Assembly (NCBI RefSeq): GCF_011077955.1
Contig: NZ_JAALBX010000010.1
Location: 1-64,000, forward strand
From: Citrobacter freundii
GTDB taxonomy: Bacteria; Pseudomonadota; Gammaproteobacteria; Enterobacterales; Enterobacteriaceae
DNA length: 64,000 nt
Direction: 5' to 3'
Shown: piece by piece, positions 35,472 to 45,340 of the stretch
Layout: every line of letters begins with the position of its first letter
Position numbering within the stretch: the first letter of the stretch is position 1
Made by a program: the position numbers and the translations under genes
The notes under the pieces: generated by a model
Databases searched by the model: none
Seen by the model: the letters and a program-made list of their open reading frames with translations, nothing else
Told to the model about the DNA's origin: nothing

Positions 35472-35745
35472 CAAAAACCCTCACAGTGATGGGTTTTCCT
35501 TCCCCATCGGAACCGCCGAGGCGTTCGCGGCTGGTCGGGGCAAGCCGCAGGGATGCGGCTTGAGGGTGAGAAAGGCAGGATGCCGTATCTCGCCCGACCC
35601 GAAGCCAGACGCGATAAGCCGAGGGCACCGCGAAGCGGCGGTGACGTCAGGGGGGAGCCGGGGTCGCCAGGGGGGCGGCGGCGAGCCCCCCTGGCACGTT
35701 CGCGTAAGACCATGCCATGTGGGGCAACCCACTTTTAGCGAACGG
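35472..35745 (-). repeat. Type II repeat unit B1 (hybrid form)
   Basis: On the - strand it has CCGTTCGC, GCGAACGTGCC, the GCCAGGGGGGC hairpin and CGCCGCTTCGCGGTGCCCTC like other type II units. It then continues with GATACGGCATCCTGCCTTTC exactly as in type I, followed by hairpin CAAGCCGCA-TCCC-TGCGGCTTG (about 35541-35562 on +). Confidence 0.85.
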
Positions 35746-35900
35746 AACCATTCAACTCCCCCCTCCCGGGCACACTGCCAAAGCGAACGGAACCATACAA
35801 TTACATTTATAAAGGCAACTGGCTCGCTGCCCACGCAAACGAAACCATTCCACAAAACTTACCCTGGCAGCAGTCACCCACCTCACCCCTAAAGCGAATA

Positions 35901-35930
35901 AAAAAACGGCCTCAATGGGCCGTTTTTTTA
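35901..35930. terminator. Bidirectional terminator between island B and ymgE
   Basis: AAAAAACGGCC / GGCCGTTTTTT stem with A and T runs on both sides; it serves ymgE on the - strand and could stop any read-through from the + strand. Confidence 0.85.
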
Positions 35931-35955
35931 AACGTCTGCGCTTAACTGCGTAACA

Positions 35956-36210
35956 TCAATTCCTGCGCAACATGCGGAAAATCAACAGCACCACGATGGC
36001 GCCGACCACCGCGACCAGGAAACTTTGTAGATTAAAGCCCGTGACATCGCCGCCGATGCCGAAAAATGTTGCCAGCCACCCACCGACCACTGCACCAACG
36101 ATACCGAGAATACAGGTCAGGATAAATCCGCCCCCGTCCCTTCCCGGCATAATAAACTTGGCAATGATACCGGCTATCAACCCAAAAATAATCCAGGATA
36201 AAATACCCAT
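35956..36210 (-). CDS. ymgE: GlsB/YeaQ/YmgE-family small membrane protein
   Basis: An 84-residue protein with three hydrophobic helices and glycine-rich packing motifs (MGILSWIIFGLIAGIIAKF, MPGRDGGGF, GGWLATFFGIG), typical of transglycosylase-associated (YmgE/YeaQ) proteins. The family is stress-inducible but its molecular role is unknown; the old transglycosylase name is not supported by any catalytic motif. I start at ATG 36210; the frame is open to 36285 but the extra residues are not family-like. In E. coli ymgE lies between treA and ycgR, as here. Confidence 0.88.
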   Translation of the reverse strand: MGILSWIIFGLIAGIIAKFIMPGRDGGGFILTCILGIVGAVVGGWLATFFGIGGDVTGFNLQSFLVAVVGAIVVLLIFRMLRRN

Positions 36211-36364
36211 CGTGCTGCTCCTTAATTTTTTGCTGAAAAACATCACCCTCGCATGGCGGTGCACGCGAAGTGAAAGACTCTTCAAGTATAGGCAACGTTT
36301 CTAAAAAGGTGAGGAAGGTCACACGGTTAATCGTTTTTTTCACGACTGGTCGCTGGAATTTGTA

Positions 36365-36391
36365 TTAAGTTTTCGCGCCGCCTGCCGATAC
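36365..36391 (+). promoter_or_regulatory. Sigma-28 (FliA) promoter of ycgR
   Basis: TTAAGTTT (36365-36372), an 11-bp spacer, then GCCGATAC (36384-36391). This matches the sigma-28 consensus TAAAGTTT-N11-GCCGATAA at 14 of 16 positions, 39 bp upstream of the ycgR GTG. Confidence 0.9.
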
Positions 36392-36429
36392 CCTTGCAAT
36401 CACTTTTGTACAAAGCAGGGATCCGGCAC

Positions 36430-37161
36430 GTGAGTACGTATAATGACCAGTTTCTCAAACACCACCCGCTCGCCGTATTAGGCGTTTTACGGGATTTGCA
36501 CAAAGCGCAGGTGCCCGTTCGCATCAGTTGGGGCACCCACCAGCTTATTAGCCGTATTCTTGATGTCGACGCCAGCCAGTTAGTGATGGATTTTGGTAGC
36601 CAGCCCCATGAGAACAAATCAGTACAGGAAGCCTCTGATATCCAGATTTGTGCAGAAACCCAGGGCGCGAAAATTGAGTTCAACCTGCCGCATTTAAAAG
36701 CTGGGGATTATCAGAATCTTCCGGCCTTTGTGACCGCGCTTCCCCCGTCGCTGTGGTTCGTCCAGCGCCGTGAATATTTCCGCATTCCCGCTCCGCTTCA
36801 GCCGGTTTTTTATTGCGAGGCCACCCTTAATACCGGCAGTAAGTTCCGTTTCCGTTTGGCGGATTTGTCTCTCGGTGGCTTAGGCGCGCTGGTGGATGGC
36901 CCGGTTCCGGATGGACTTCAGGAAGGTCAGCTTTTTTCTCAGGTAAAAATTGAACTGGGGGAATGGGGAACATTTCATTTCGATATGCAGCTGATCACCA
37001 TTTCCGAGCGACTCACGGTGAGTAATAAAAACGAGACGGTGACGACTCCCCGCCTGAGTTTTCGTTTCCTTAACGTCAACCCGGCGGTGGAGCGGGAATT
37101 GCAGCGGATAATTTTCGCGCTCGAGCGCATCGCGCGCGAAAAAGCCGGCAAAGTACGCTAA
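36430..37161 (+). CDS. ycgR: Flagellar brake protein YcgR (c-di-GMP effector)
   Basis: Cyclic-di-GMP-bound YcgR slows flagellar rotation by contacting the motor. The N-terminal YcgR domain (about 1-105) is followed by a PilZ domain with the c-di-GMP motifs QRREYFRI (RxxxR) and DLSLGGLGAL (D-x-S-x-x-G). I chose GTG 36430 because the product (MSTYNDQFLKHHPLAVLGVL) aligns with E. coli YcgR from its first residue. The sigma-28 promoter just upstream makes it a late flagellar gene. Length is 243 residues. It ends directly against emtA (convergent). Confidence 0.94.
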   Translation: MSTYNDQFLKHHPLAVLGVLRDLHKAQVPVRISWGTHQLISRILDVDASQLVMDFGSQPHENKSVQEASDIQICAETQGAKIEFNLPHLKAGDYQNLPAFVTALPPSLWFVQRREYFRIPAPLQPVFYCEATLNTGSKFRFRLADLSLGGLGALVDGPVPDGLQEGQLFSQVKIELGEWGTFHFDMQLITISERLTVSNKNETVTTPRLSFRFLNVNPAVERELQRIIFALERIAREKAGKVR

Positions 37162-37776
37162 TTACATCGCGTCCATGGCCTTCTGCATTTTCCAGATATA
37201 GCGGGGGGCCTGGGGCGATGGATGATTTCTTTGTACGTGTTCGACAAACTCATCCGGACTGAGATCGTTAATCTTATCTATGGCCTTATTGCGATCGGAG
37301 GAGAACGTGCGCAATAACGCGCCTGCCCCGTTGGCGTAAGAAACCATCAGCGCATATTGCATAATGGTCGGATCCTCGATGCCTTTTAATGCCCCGTGCT
37401 CAAGAATACTCAGGTACGCGGTTCCCATGGAAATATTACGTTCCGGATTTTTAAGCTCGCTGGTGGAAGGCTGCCCGCTCCAGCCCATGTGGCGATAGAC
37501 ATCACGCCCTGACGTCGAGGCTTTCAACTGCATCAAGCCAATGGCATTGGATTTACTTACCGCGTTGGGATTGCCGCCGGATTCAATCGCAATAATAGCG
37601 GTAATTAACCGCGGGCTGACGCCCCAGGCTTCACCCGCTTTTTTGCTTATCGGGTACCACTGCATCGCGCGTTTCACCGGAACGTCCGGGTTCCACGGCG
37701 GATTGTTATAGTTGGACTTATTAGAAGAACATCCTGCCAGGAACAGAACCAATACAATCAGCCACTTATAATTCAC
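37162..37776 (-). CDS. emtA: Endo-type membrane-bound lytic murein transglycosylase EmtA (MltE)
   Basis: Cleaves peptidoglycan glycan strands internally, leaving 1,6-anhydro-MurNAc ends. The 204-residue precursor has a lipobox LFLAGC, so it is anchored in the outer membrane. The SLT domain has the catalytic glutamate in [11 protein letters not shown], then [11 protein letters not shown] and ISMGTAYL. Neighbours match E. coli (ycgR, ldcA); emtA and the divergent ldcA both act on murein. No gap exists between its stop and that of ycgR. Confidence 0.94.
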   Translation of the reverse strand: MNYKWLIVLVLFLAGCSSNKSNYNNPPWNPDVPVKRAMQWYPISKKAGEAWGVSPRLITAIIAIESGGNPNAVSKSNAIGLMQLKASTSGRDVYRHMGWSGQPSTSELKNPERNISMGTAYLSILEHGALKGIEDPTIMQYALMVSYANGAGALLRTFSSDRNKAIDKINDLSPDEFVEHVQRNHPSPQAPRYIWKMQKAMDAM

Positions 37777-37915
37777 GCAACCTATCCTTACTGTTTCGCC
37801 AAACCGGCCTGAAAACCCCCGTCGTGATGGTGTAAGCCTTTTAAACGACGGATGACAACGATCAATGTTAGCGGCATGATAGCGAATCCATGTAATAAAT
37901 CAGCAAGGATTTGCC

Positions 37916-38851
37916 ATGTCACGCATCCATCTCATTGCCCCTTCCGGTTACTGTTTTGCACAAGATGCCGCGCAGCGTGGCGTGCAACGGCTGACCGAGG
38001 CCGGACATCAGGTGAGTAATCAGGCCGTTATTTCCCGGCGTTTTCAACGATTTGCAGGTGACGACGCGGCGCGACTGGATGATATCAATCAGATTGCAAC
38101 CCTTGAGAACGCCGATATCGTGATGCTGGTGCGCGGCGGTTACGGTGTCACGCGCCTTCTGGAAAATATAGATTATTCCGCAATCGCAACGCGTCTTCGC
38201 AACCACCCGTTGGTCATCTGCGGACACAGTGATTTTACCGCCGTGCAACTGCAACTGCTGGCAACTGAAAACGCCATTACCTTTAGCGGCCCCATGCTGG
38301 CAGGCAATTTTGGCGCGCCCGAGATGAACGTGTTTACCTGGGATCATTTCTGGCAAGCCGTCACCTCGCCGGAATATACGCTATGCTGGTCGTCCGCGTC
38401 GCCAGCGTGCCAGGCGCAAGGCACCGTGTGGGGGGGGAATCTGGCGATGCTGTGTTCACTGCTGGGTACGCCCTGGATGCCAGATATCGACGGCGGCATC
38501 CTGGTGATAGAAGACATCAACGAGCATCCCTACCGTATCGAACGAATGGTGCTGCAACTGCATCAGGCAGGCGTGCTGCGCCGCCAGAAAGCGCTCATCC
38601 TCGGCAGTTTCAGCGCCAGCAAGCCTAACGATTACGATAACGGCTACGACCTTTTTGCGATGATAGCGGCGCTACGTCAGCGGCTCGCGATACCAGTGAT
38701 TAGCGGACTCCATTTTGGTCATGAACAGCGTACCGTGACTTTACCCCTTGGGGCGAGCGGTCACCTTCTCTGTCATGATGGTCGGGCATCATTAACGCTA
38801 AAAGGGCATCCCACAGTGAATCATTGCGGAAAAATCTATTCACATCATTAA
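37916..38851 (+). CDS. ldcA: Muramoyltetrapeptide (LD-)carboxypeptidase LdcA
   Basis: Cytoplasmic serine peptidase S66 that removes the terminal D-alanine from recycled murein tetrapeptides, producing tripeptide for reuse by Mpl. The nucleophile is the serine in CGHSDFTAVQ; the Glu and His of the triad lie in the C-terminal half (LVIEDINEHPYRIERM and GLHFGHEQ). The 311-residue length fits E. coli LdcA (304). AAGGA precedes ATG 37916. Divergent from emtA, upstream of cvrA as in E. coli. Confidence 0.94.
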   Translation: MSRIHLIAPSGYCFAQDAAQRGVQRLTEAGHQVSNQAVISRRFQRFAGDDAARLDDINQIATLENADIVMLVRGGYGVTRLLENIDYSAIATRLRNHPLVICGHSDFTAVQLQLLATENAITFSGPMLAGNFGAPEMNVFTWDHFWQAVTSPEYTLCWSSASPACQAQGTVWGGNLAMLCSLLGTPWMPDIDGGILVIEDINEHPYRIERMVLQLHQAGVLRRQKALILGSFSASKPNDYDNGYDLFAMIAALRQRLAIPVISGLHFGHEQRTVTLPLGASGHLLCHDGRASLTLKGHPTVNHCGKIYSHH

Positions 38852-38982
38852 TTAATCCATCATTCCCGGCGCAATTGTGGTATACCAAAAAGGGTACGGG
38901 TAATACGCATTAGCGTCGGGCGCAAGGCTTGCGCCAGTAAGGCATCCTCTTAAAATCATAAAGCGCAAGGAGAACGATAACG

Positions 38983-40713
38983 TTGGACGGCGGGGCGATT
39001 TTTAGTCTTTTTATTTTGTGTTCAGTACTGGTCACTTGCAGTATTTTATTGAGTTCGTTTTCTTCCCGTCTCGGTATCCCCATTCTGGTTATCTTCCTGG
39101 CCATTGGTATGCTGGCAGGTATTGACGGCGTCGGCGGCATTCCTTTTGACAACTACCCTTTCGCGTATCTGATAAGTAACCTTGCGCTGGCGGTCATTCT
39201 GCTTGATGGCGGTATGCGTACCCAGGCAAGCTCCTTTCGCGTGGCGCTCGGTCCGGCTTTGTCGCTTGCGACGTTCGGGGTGATTGTCACCTCCGGGTTG
39301 ACCGGCATGGCGGCAGCCTGGCTGTTTAAATTACCGCTGATGGAAGGCCTGCTTATCGGCGCTATCGTCGGTTCAACCGATGCAGCCGCGGTGTTTTCTC
39401 TGCTTGGCGGCAAAGGGCTCAACGAACGTGTCGGCGCGACGCTGGAAATTGAATCAGGCAGTAACGATCCGATGGCGGTGTTTCTGACGATTACCCTGAT
39501 TGAGATGATTCAGCACAGCAATACAGCGTTAAGCTGGATGTTCGCCTGGGATATCATTCAACAGTTTGGCCTTGGTATCGTTCTCGGCCTTGGCGGCGGC
39601 TATCTGCTGCTGCAAATGATCAACCGTATTTCGATGCCTCAGGGGCTGTATCCGCTGCTGGCGTTAAGCGGCGGTATCATGATTTTCGCCATCACCACTG
39701 CGATTGACGGCAGCGGCATTCTGGCGGTCTATTTATGCGGATTTCTGCTCGGCAACCGCCCGATTCGCAACCGTTACGCGATTTTGCAAAACTTCGACGG
39801 TCTGGCATGGCTTGCGCAGATCGGGATGTTCCTGGTGCTGGGCCTGCTGGTCAATCCCTCTGATTTACTTTCTATCGCCATTCCGGCGCTGCTGCTGTCG
39901 CTTTGGATGATCCTGTTTGCGCGACCGCTGTCGGTATTTTTGGGCTTATTGCCGTTTCGTGGCTTTAACCTGCGCGAGCGGGTGTTTATCAGTTGGGTCG
40001 GCCTGCGTGGCGCAGTGCCTATCATTCTGGCCGTGTTCCCGATGATGGCAGGGCTTGATAACGCCCGGCTATTTTTCAACGTCGCGTTTTTTGTGGTGCT
40101 GGTATCGCTGTTGCTCCAGGGGACCACGCTCAGTTGGGCGGCCAAAAAAGCCAAAGTGGTGGTGCCGCCGGTCGGTGCGCCTATTTCCCGGGTTGGGCTT
40201 GATATCCATCCGGAAAATCCGTGGGAGCAGTTTGTTTATCAGTTGAGTGAAGAAAAATGGTGCGTGGGGGCGGCGCTGCGTGACCTGCATATGCCTAAAC
40301 AAACCCGCATCGCGGCACTGTTTCGCAATAATCAGTTACTGCACCCCAACGGCGGCACGCGGCTTAAAGAAGGCGATATTCTGTGCGTAATTGGCCGTGA
40401 GCGTGATTTGCCGGCGCTGGGTAAACTATTTAGCCAGTCGCCGCCGGTCGAATTGGATCAACGTTTCTTCGGCGATTTTATTCTCGAAGCCAGCGCAAAA
40501 TTTGCCGATGTGGCCTTTATCTACGGGCTTGAAGCGGATACCGGCTATGACGCCCAGAAAACCATCGGCGAGATTATTCAGGCTGAGTTAGGGGCGGCCC
40601 CCGTGGTGGGCGATCAGATTAATTTTGCCGGAATGCTCTGGTCGGTTGCCGAAAAAGAAGATAACCAAATACGTAAAGTGGGCCTGAGGGTGCCGGAAAA
40701 CGAGGCGGAGTAA
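38983..40713 (+). CDS. cvrA: K+/H+ antiporter CvrA (NhaP2 type)
   Basis: A CPA1 antiporter exporting K+ in exchange for protons. About twelve transmembrane helices (residues 5-390) contain the family segment [20 protein letters not shown] and the acidic pair in [13 protein letters not shown]. The C-terminus carries TrkA_C (about 420-490) and CorC/HlyC-like domains that bind regulators. The start is TTG 38983 ([10 protein letters not shown] read as Met), preceded by AAGGAGAACG; it aligns with the E. coli start. At 576 residues it is complete. It converges with dadX. Confidence 0.93.
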   Translation: MDGGAIFSLFILCSVLVTCSILLSSFSSRLGIPILVIFLAIGMLAGIDGVGGIPFDNYPFAYLISNLALAVILLDGGMRTQASSFRVALGPALSLATFGVIVTSGLTGMAAAWLFKLPLMEGLLIGAIVGSTDAAAVFSLLGGKGLNERVGATLEIESGSNDPMAVFLTITLIEMIQHSNTALSWMFAWDIIQQFGLGIVLGLGGGYLLLQMINRISMPQGLYPLLALSGGIMIFAITTAIDGSGILAVYLCGFLLGNRPIRNRYAILQNFDGLAWLAQIGMFLVLGLLVNPSDLLSIAIPALLLSLWMILFARPLSVFLGLLPFRGFNLRERVFISWVGLRGAVPIILAVFPMMAGLDNARLFFNVAFFVVLVSLLLQGTTLSWAAKKAKVVVPPVGAPISRVGLDIHPENPWEQFVYQLSEEKWCVGAALRDLHMPKQTRIAALFRNNQLLHPNGGTRLKEGDILCVIGRERDLPALGKLFSQSPPVELDQRFFGDFILEASAKFADVAFIYGLEADTGYDAQKTIGEIIQAELGAAPVVGDQINFAGMLWSVAEKEDNQIRKVGLRVPENEAE

Positions 40714-40733
40714 TCCGCCCCGTTAGTCGAGTA

Positions 40734-41807
40734 TCAAGAAAGGGTAACCACCGGGACGCGCGGCGCGAGCGCGCACATTAGCTCATACCCCACCGTACCG
40801 GACGGCGCGGCGACATCATCGATTTTGATGTTGTCGCCCCACAATTCTACCGAACTGCCAATTCCCGCCTGCGGACACGGCGTGAGATCCACCGCCAGCA
40901 TATCCATCGAAACGCGCCCCACCGTTTGGGTTCGTATCCCTTCCACCATCACCGGTGTGCCGGATGGGGCCTGACGCGGATAGCCATCGGCATAGCCGCA
41001 GGCCACGATACCAATACGCTGCTCACCGCTGGCTTTATACAGGCTGCCATAACCCACCGTGTCGCCCGCTTTCAGGTTCTGAATGCCGATAATTTCGCTA
41101 CACAGGGTCATCACGGGTTTAAGACCGGAGGTCGCCACATCTCGCCATTCACCGCTCGGCGAGGCGCCGTAGAGGATAATGCCCGGTCGCACCCAGTCGA
41201 AATGCGCCTGGGGATGCCACAGCGTGGCGGCGGAGTTGGCGAGTGAACGCGGGCAGTCCAGCCCTTCAGCCGCCCGTTCGATGCGCTCCAGCGGTTCGGT
41301 AATTCCGTCGGGTTGTTCGGCATCGGCAAAATGCGCCATCAGGGTGAGTTGGCCGACGTTTTTCAGCTCATGCAGTTGTTGCCAGACGGTATGGACCCGG
41401 TCGGGGGCAAAACCCAGCCGGTTCATGCCGCTGTTGATTTTCAAGTAAACATCAATAGGCGCATTAAGCCTGGCGTTTGCCAGCACTTTGACCTGCCAGT
41501 TGCTGTGCAACGTGGTGGTAAGACGGTACTGGTCAAATAAGGGCAGTTCATCGGCATGGAAAAAGCCCTCCAGCATCAGGATCGGGCCTTTCCAGCCGCG
41601 TTCACGCAGCAAAATTGCCTCTTCAATATTGAGCATGGCGAAGCCGTCGGTACCCGACAGGCTTGACCAGATGCGGTCAAGCCCATGTCCATACGCGTTT
41701 GCCTTCACAACCGACCATACCCGGGAATGGGGTGCGGCAGCGCGCACCACCTGAAGATTTTGCCGCAATGCCTGAAGATTGAGATGCGCGACAATCGGAC
41801 GAGCCAT
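40734..41807 (-). CDS. dadX: Catabolic alanine racemase DadX
   Basis: PLP-dependent enzyme converting L-alanine to D-alanine for catabolism by DadA. The PLP lysine is K35 in VVKANAYGHG and the opposing catalytic tyrosine is in the region VGYGSLYKASGE; GYADGYPR is also conserved. Length is 357 residues (E. coli 356). It follows dadA by 13 bp on the same strand, so the two form the dadAX operon. Confidence 0.95.
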   Translation of the reverse strand: MARPIVAHLNLQALRQNLQVVRAAAPHSRVWSVVKANAYGHGLDRIWSSLSGTDGFAMLNIEEAILLRERGWKGPILMLEGFFHADELPLFDQYRLTTTLHSNWQVKVLANARLNAPIDVYLKINSGMNRLGFAPDRVHTVWQQLHELKNVGQLTLMAHFADAEQPDGITEPLERIERAAEGLDCPRSLANSAATLWHPQAHFDWVRPGIILYGASPSGEWRDVATSGLKPVMTLCSEIIGIQNLKAGDTVGYGSLYKASGEQRIGIVACGYADGYPRQAPSGTPVMVEGIRTQTVGRVSMDMLAVDLTPCPQAGIGSSVELWGDNIKIDDVAAPSGTVGYELMCALAPRVPVVTLS

Positions 41808-41820
41808 GGTTACTCCTGTG

Positions 41821-43125
41821 TTATTGATGCGCCCCGTGTAACCGATGCGATGACGTTGGCCGAAATCCTCTGGAATAACGCGCCACGCTCAAATCGTCAA
41901 AAGGAATGGCCGGGGTGCGCCCGGAAATAAGATCGCTAATTAACTGACCGGAACCGCAGGCCATGGTCCAACCTAACGTGCCATGCCCGGTATTCAGCCA
42001 TAAGTTTTTGTACGGGGTGCGTCCGACAATCGGCGTACCGTCCGGAGTCATGGGCCGTAAACCGGTCCAGAATGTCGCCTGTTCCACATGGCCGCCGCGC
42101 GGATAGAGATCGCGGACCACCATTTCAAGCGTTTCACGCCGCGGTTGCAATAACGCGGTATTGAACCCCACGATTTCCGCCATGCCACCTACGCGAATGC
42201 GGGAGTCAAAACGGGTAATGGCGATTTTGTAGGTTTCGTCCAGTACGGTGGACACCGGCGCCCCGCTCTCTTCGGCGATAGGGATTGTCAAAGAGTAGCC
42301 TTTCAAAGGATAGACCGGAATATCAACGATGCCTTTTAGCATCGCGGTAGAATAAGAGCCAAACGCCATGACGTACGCATCGGCTTTTACCACTTCCTGA
42401 CCGCACTTGACGCCATAAATCTGATTGCCTTCATAAAGGAGGCTGTCAACGGGCGTGTTATAGCGAAACAGCACGCCTGCATCAGCCGCCATGCGCGCCA
42501 GACGCTGGGTAAATAACTGGCAATCGCCGGTTTCATCATTAGGCAGTTGTAGGCCGCCGGTCAGTTTGTGAGCCACTTCCCAGAGCGCTGGCTCAACTTC
42601 AGCAAGCCGAGCGGATTCAAGAAGTTGATACGGTACGCCCGCCTCTTCCAACACAGCGATATCTTTTGCGGCGTTTTCATACTGCTGTTCGGTGCGAAAC
42701 AATTGCAACGTGCCGCCCTGACGCCCTTCATAGGCAATACCGGTGCTGGCGCGCAATGCTTTCAGGCAGTCGCGGCTGTATTCCGCAAGCCTCACCATAC
42801 GGCCTTTGTTTTCCATGTAATGCCGGGTGTCGCAGTTACGCAACATTTGCCACATCCATTTAAGCTGAAAGCTGGAGCCATCAAGGCTTATCGCCAGCGG
42901 CGCATGGCGCTCAAACATCCATTTGATGGCTTTAAGCGGCACACCAGGTGCTGCCCAGGGCGCGGCGTAGCCCGGCGAGATTTGCCCGGCATTGGCGGCG
43001 CTGGTTTCAAGCGCGGCATCTGATTCTCTGTCGATGACGGTGACTTCATGCCCTTGCTGACGTAAATACCAGGCGCTGGTGACTCCCACCACGCCACTTC
43101 CTAGCACGACGACTCGCATATCCAC
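41821..43125 (-). CDS. dadA: D-amino acid dehydrogenase small subunit DadA
   Basis: Membrane-associated FAD enzyme oxidising D-alanine and other D-amino acids to 2-oxo acids and ammonia, passing electrons to the respiratory chain. The N-terminal FAD motif [20 protein letters not shown] is clear; the C-terminal FAD-contact region is [19 protein letters not shown]. Length is 434 residues (E. coli 432). Start ATG 43125. The AT-rich upstream region (43126-43444) is divergent with ycgB; in E. coli this operon is controlled by Lrp and CRP, probably also here. Confidence 0.95.
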   Translation of the reverse strand: MDMRVVVLGSGVVGVTSAWYLRQQGHEVTVIDRESDAALETSAANAGQISPGYAAPWAAPGVPLKAIKWMFERHAPLAISLDGSSFQLKWMWQMLRNCDTRHYMENKGRMVRLAEYSRDCLKALRASTGIAYEGRQGGTLQLFRTEQQYENAAKDIAVLEEAGVPYQLLESARLAEVEPALWEVAHKLTGGLQLPNDETGDCQLFTQRLARMAADAGVLFRYNTPVDSLLYEGNQIYGVKCGQEVVKADAYVMAFGSYSTAMLKGIVDIPVYPLKGYSLTIPIAEESGAPVSTVLDETYKIAITRFDSRIRVGGMAEIVGFNTALLQPRRETLEMVVRDLYPRGGHVEQATFWTGLRPMTPDGTPIVGRTPYKNLWLNTGHGTLGWTMACGSGQLISDLISGRTPAIPFDDLSVARYSRGFRPTSSHRLHGAHQ

Positions 43126-43444
43126 TCCGAATTTAACCGAAAGAATAATGTTCTGATTACAAATTGATAACCCAGAAGAAAATATTATTCAACATACGCT
43201 TTTTTTATGGTGACTGACCTCACATCTTCCTCAGCCAGCACAGGATGCTGAAAATTAGCATCTCCTGCTTTGCTCCCCTTTTCTGCAAAATAAAATGCTG
43301 GCGGCACCCGGCTATTTACCCTTTGCGGATCAATAAATCGCGCAGAAAAAAATTTCCACATTCCCCGGAATTTTTCGCGGTGTTCTATGCTTTGTAGGTA
43401 AGGTTCCCCGATCAGAGGGTTCCGCAAACAATGAGGGCGCGCTG
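43126..43444. promoter_or_regulatory. Divergent promoter region dadA / ycgB
   Basis: A 319-bp AT-rich interval with no gene. It must carry both the dadAX promoter (Lrp- and CRP-controlled in E. coli) and the ycgB promoter (sigma-S dependent in E. coli). I could not place the individual boxes confidently. Confidence 0.5.
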
Positions 43445-44977
43445 ATGGCTATTATTGATTCCGAAACAAGGGATTCCCGTCGCCTGAGCGATGGGCCAGA
43501 CTGGACGTTCGATCTGCTGGATATCTATCTTGCTGAAATCGATAGAGTGGCGAAGCTGTACCGGCTCGACACCTACCCGCACCAAATTGAAGTCATCACC
43601 TCTGAACAGATGATGGACGCCTATTCCAGTATCGGGATGCCGATTAATTATCCACACTGGTCTTTCGGTAAAAAATTTATCGAAACGGAAAGGCTTTATA
43701 AGCATGGTCAGCAGGGTCTGGCCTATGAAATCGTCATCAACTCTAACCCCTGTATCGCCTACCTGATGGAAGAGAACACCATTACCATGCAAGCGCTGGT
43801 GATGGCTCATGCCTGCTACGGGCATAACTCTTTTTTCAAAAATAACTATTTATTCCGCAGTTGGACCGACGCCAGCTCCATCGTCGATTACCTGATATTC
43901 GCCCGCGGGTATATCACCGAGTGCGAAGAGCGCTATGGCGTGGATGAAGTGGAACGGTTGCTCGACTCCTGCCATGCCCTGATGAATTACGGGGTGGATC
44001 GCTACAAGCGCCCGCAGAAAATTTCGCTTCAGGAAGAGAAAGCGCGCCAAAAAAGTCGCGAAGAGTATCTGCAAAGCCAGGTGAATATGCTCTGGCGTAC
44101 GCTGCCGCGCCGTGAAGCGGAAAAAGCGGTTGAAATGGAGCGCCGCTACCCGTCTGAACCTCAGGAAAACCTGCTCTATTTTATGGAGAAAAACGCGCCG
44201 CTGCTGGAGCCGTGGCAGCGCGAGATCCTGCGCATTGTGCGAAAAGTCAGCCAGTATTTTTATCCGCAGAAACAAACCCAGGTCATGAATGAGGGCTGGG
44301 CGACATTCTGGCACTACACCATTCTTAATCATCTTTATGATGAAGGAAAAGTAACCGAACGTTTTATGCTGGAATTCCTGCACAGCCACACCAATGTGGT
44401 GTTCCAGCCGCCCTATAACAGCCCCTGGTACAGCGGCATTAATCCGTATGCGCTGGGCTTTGCCATGTTCCAGGATATTAAACGCATCTGCCAGTCGCCT
44501 ACTGAAGAAGATCGCTACTGGTTCCCGGATATCGCCGGAAGCGACTGGCTCGATACCCTGCACTTCGCGATGCGCGATTTTAAAGATGAGAGTTTTATCA
44601 GCCAGTTTCTGTCGCCAAAAGTGATGCGCGATTTCCGCCTGTTTACGGTGCTGGATGACGATCGCAACAACTATCTGGAGATTGCCGCTATCCATAATGA
44701 AGAGGGTTATCGCGAAATACGCAGTAAACTTTCTTCACAATATAACCTGAGTAACCTTGAGCCGAATATTCAGGTCTGGAATGTGGATTTACGCGGCGAT
44801 CGGTCATTAACGTTGCGTTATATTCCGCACAATCGCGCGCCGCTGGATAAAGGCCGTCGGGAAGTGCTGAAGCACGTTCATCGCCTGTGGGGCTTTGATG
44901 TGATGCTTGAGCAGCAAAACGAAGACGGCAGTGTCGAATTGCTGGAACGTTGCCCGCCACGCATGAATACGTTGTAA
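43445..44977 (+). CDS. ycgB: SpoVR-family protein YcgB
   Basis: A 510-residue soluble protein of the SpoVR family, widespread and usually stationary-phase induced, named after a Bacillus spore-cortex protein. The sequence includes ACYGHNSFFKNNYLFRSW and NEGWATFWHYTILNHLYDEG, where the histidines and acidic residues resemble a metal site. The biochemical function is unknown; in many genomes SpoVR genes sit with yeaH and a PrkA kinase, while here, as in E. coli, it stands divergent from dadA. Start ATG 43445. Confidence 0.93.
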   Translation: MAIIDSETRDSRRLSDGPDWTFDLLDIYLAEIDRVAKLYRLDTYPHQIEVITSEQMMDAYSSIGMPINYPHWSFGKKFIETERLYKHGQQGLAYEIVINSNPCIAYLMEENTITMQALVMAHACYGHNSFFKNNYLFRSWTDASSIVDYLIFARGYITECEERYGVDEVERLLDSCHALMNYGVDRYKRPQKISLQEEKARQKSREEYLQSQVNMLWRTLPRREAEKAVEMERRYPSEPQENLLYFMEKNAPLLEPWQREILRIVRKVSQYFYPQKQTQVMNEGWATFWHYTILNHLYDEGKVTERFMLEFLHSHTNVVFQPPYNSPWYSGINPYALGFAMFQDIKRICQSPTEEDRYWFPDIAGSDWLDTLHFAMRDFKDESFISQFLSPKVMRDFRLFTVLDDDRNNYLEIAAIHNEEGYREIRSKLSSQYNLSNLEPNIQVWNVDLRGDRSLTLRYIPHNRAPLDKGRREVLKHVHRLWGFDVMLEQQNEDGSVELLERCPPRMNTL

Positions 44978-44995
44978 AGTTACCTTTCCAAAAAG

Positions 44996-45031
44996 CCTGG
45001 CGATAATGCCCATTATCGTCAGGTTTTTTTA
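44996..45031 (+). terminator. Rho-independent terminator of ycgB
   Basis: Arms CCTGGCGATAATG / CATTATCGTCAGG with one mismatch and a short loop, followed by a run of T residues. Confidence 0.9.
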
Positions 45032-45340
45032 TTACATTTCGGTAATTTTACGTAAGCCGTCGTAATGATTGCCCTTTTTTAGCCCTTCTTTTTTCATCGT
45101 CTAAACCTATCTCAACGATAGGTCAAACTTTGCATCTTTATTTCTGCGAATGACTACTATTTCCTGCATCAACATGGATTATTTGAAGGCTAATGATTAG
45201 CGCTGACAGAAGTTGACAGAGGAGTGTTTTGCCAGGACGACGCTACGTTATGCAGTTTGATACTGAGCTTTGCAATACGAAGAGATGACAGGAGTGTGAG
45301 TCGCCCATCATTTGGCTGCACCTGCAGAAGGAAAAATAAA
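45032..45340. other. Intergenic region before the small membrane protein gene
   Basis: About 310 bp with no recognised gene; a frame from 45224 runs into the small gene but lacks a ribosome-binding site. It probably contains the promoter and leader of the gene at 45341. No motif stands out. Confidence 0.4.

Larger units (their letters stand above)
34380..35898. repeat. Repeat island B (2 type I + 1 type II unit)
   Basis: About 1.5 kb of non-coding repeat between the convergent genes treA and ymgE. Order: type I (34409), spacer containing GTGGAGAGGTTCG, type I (34793), three 105-bp tandem copies, a connector nearly identical to that of island A (about 35345-35471), a type II unit (35472) and a tail of degenerate AAAGCGAACGGAACC repeats. 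The G-hairpins of the two type I units are 386 bp apart. The single type II unit keeps segments otherwise seen only in type I, which reveals their common origin. Confidence 0.9.

Noticed and set aside
34380-35898. Integron attC array or retron
   Set aside because: No integrase or reverse transcriptase gene, and no cassette frames between the folded units.
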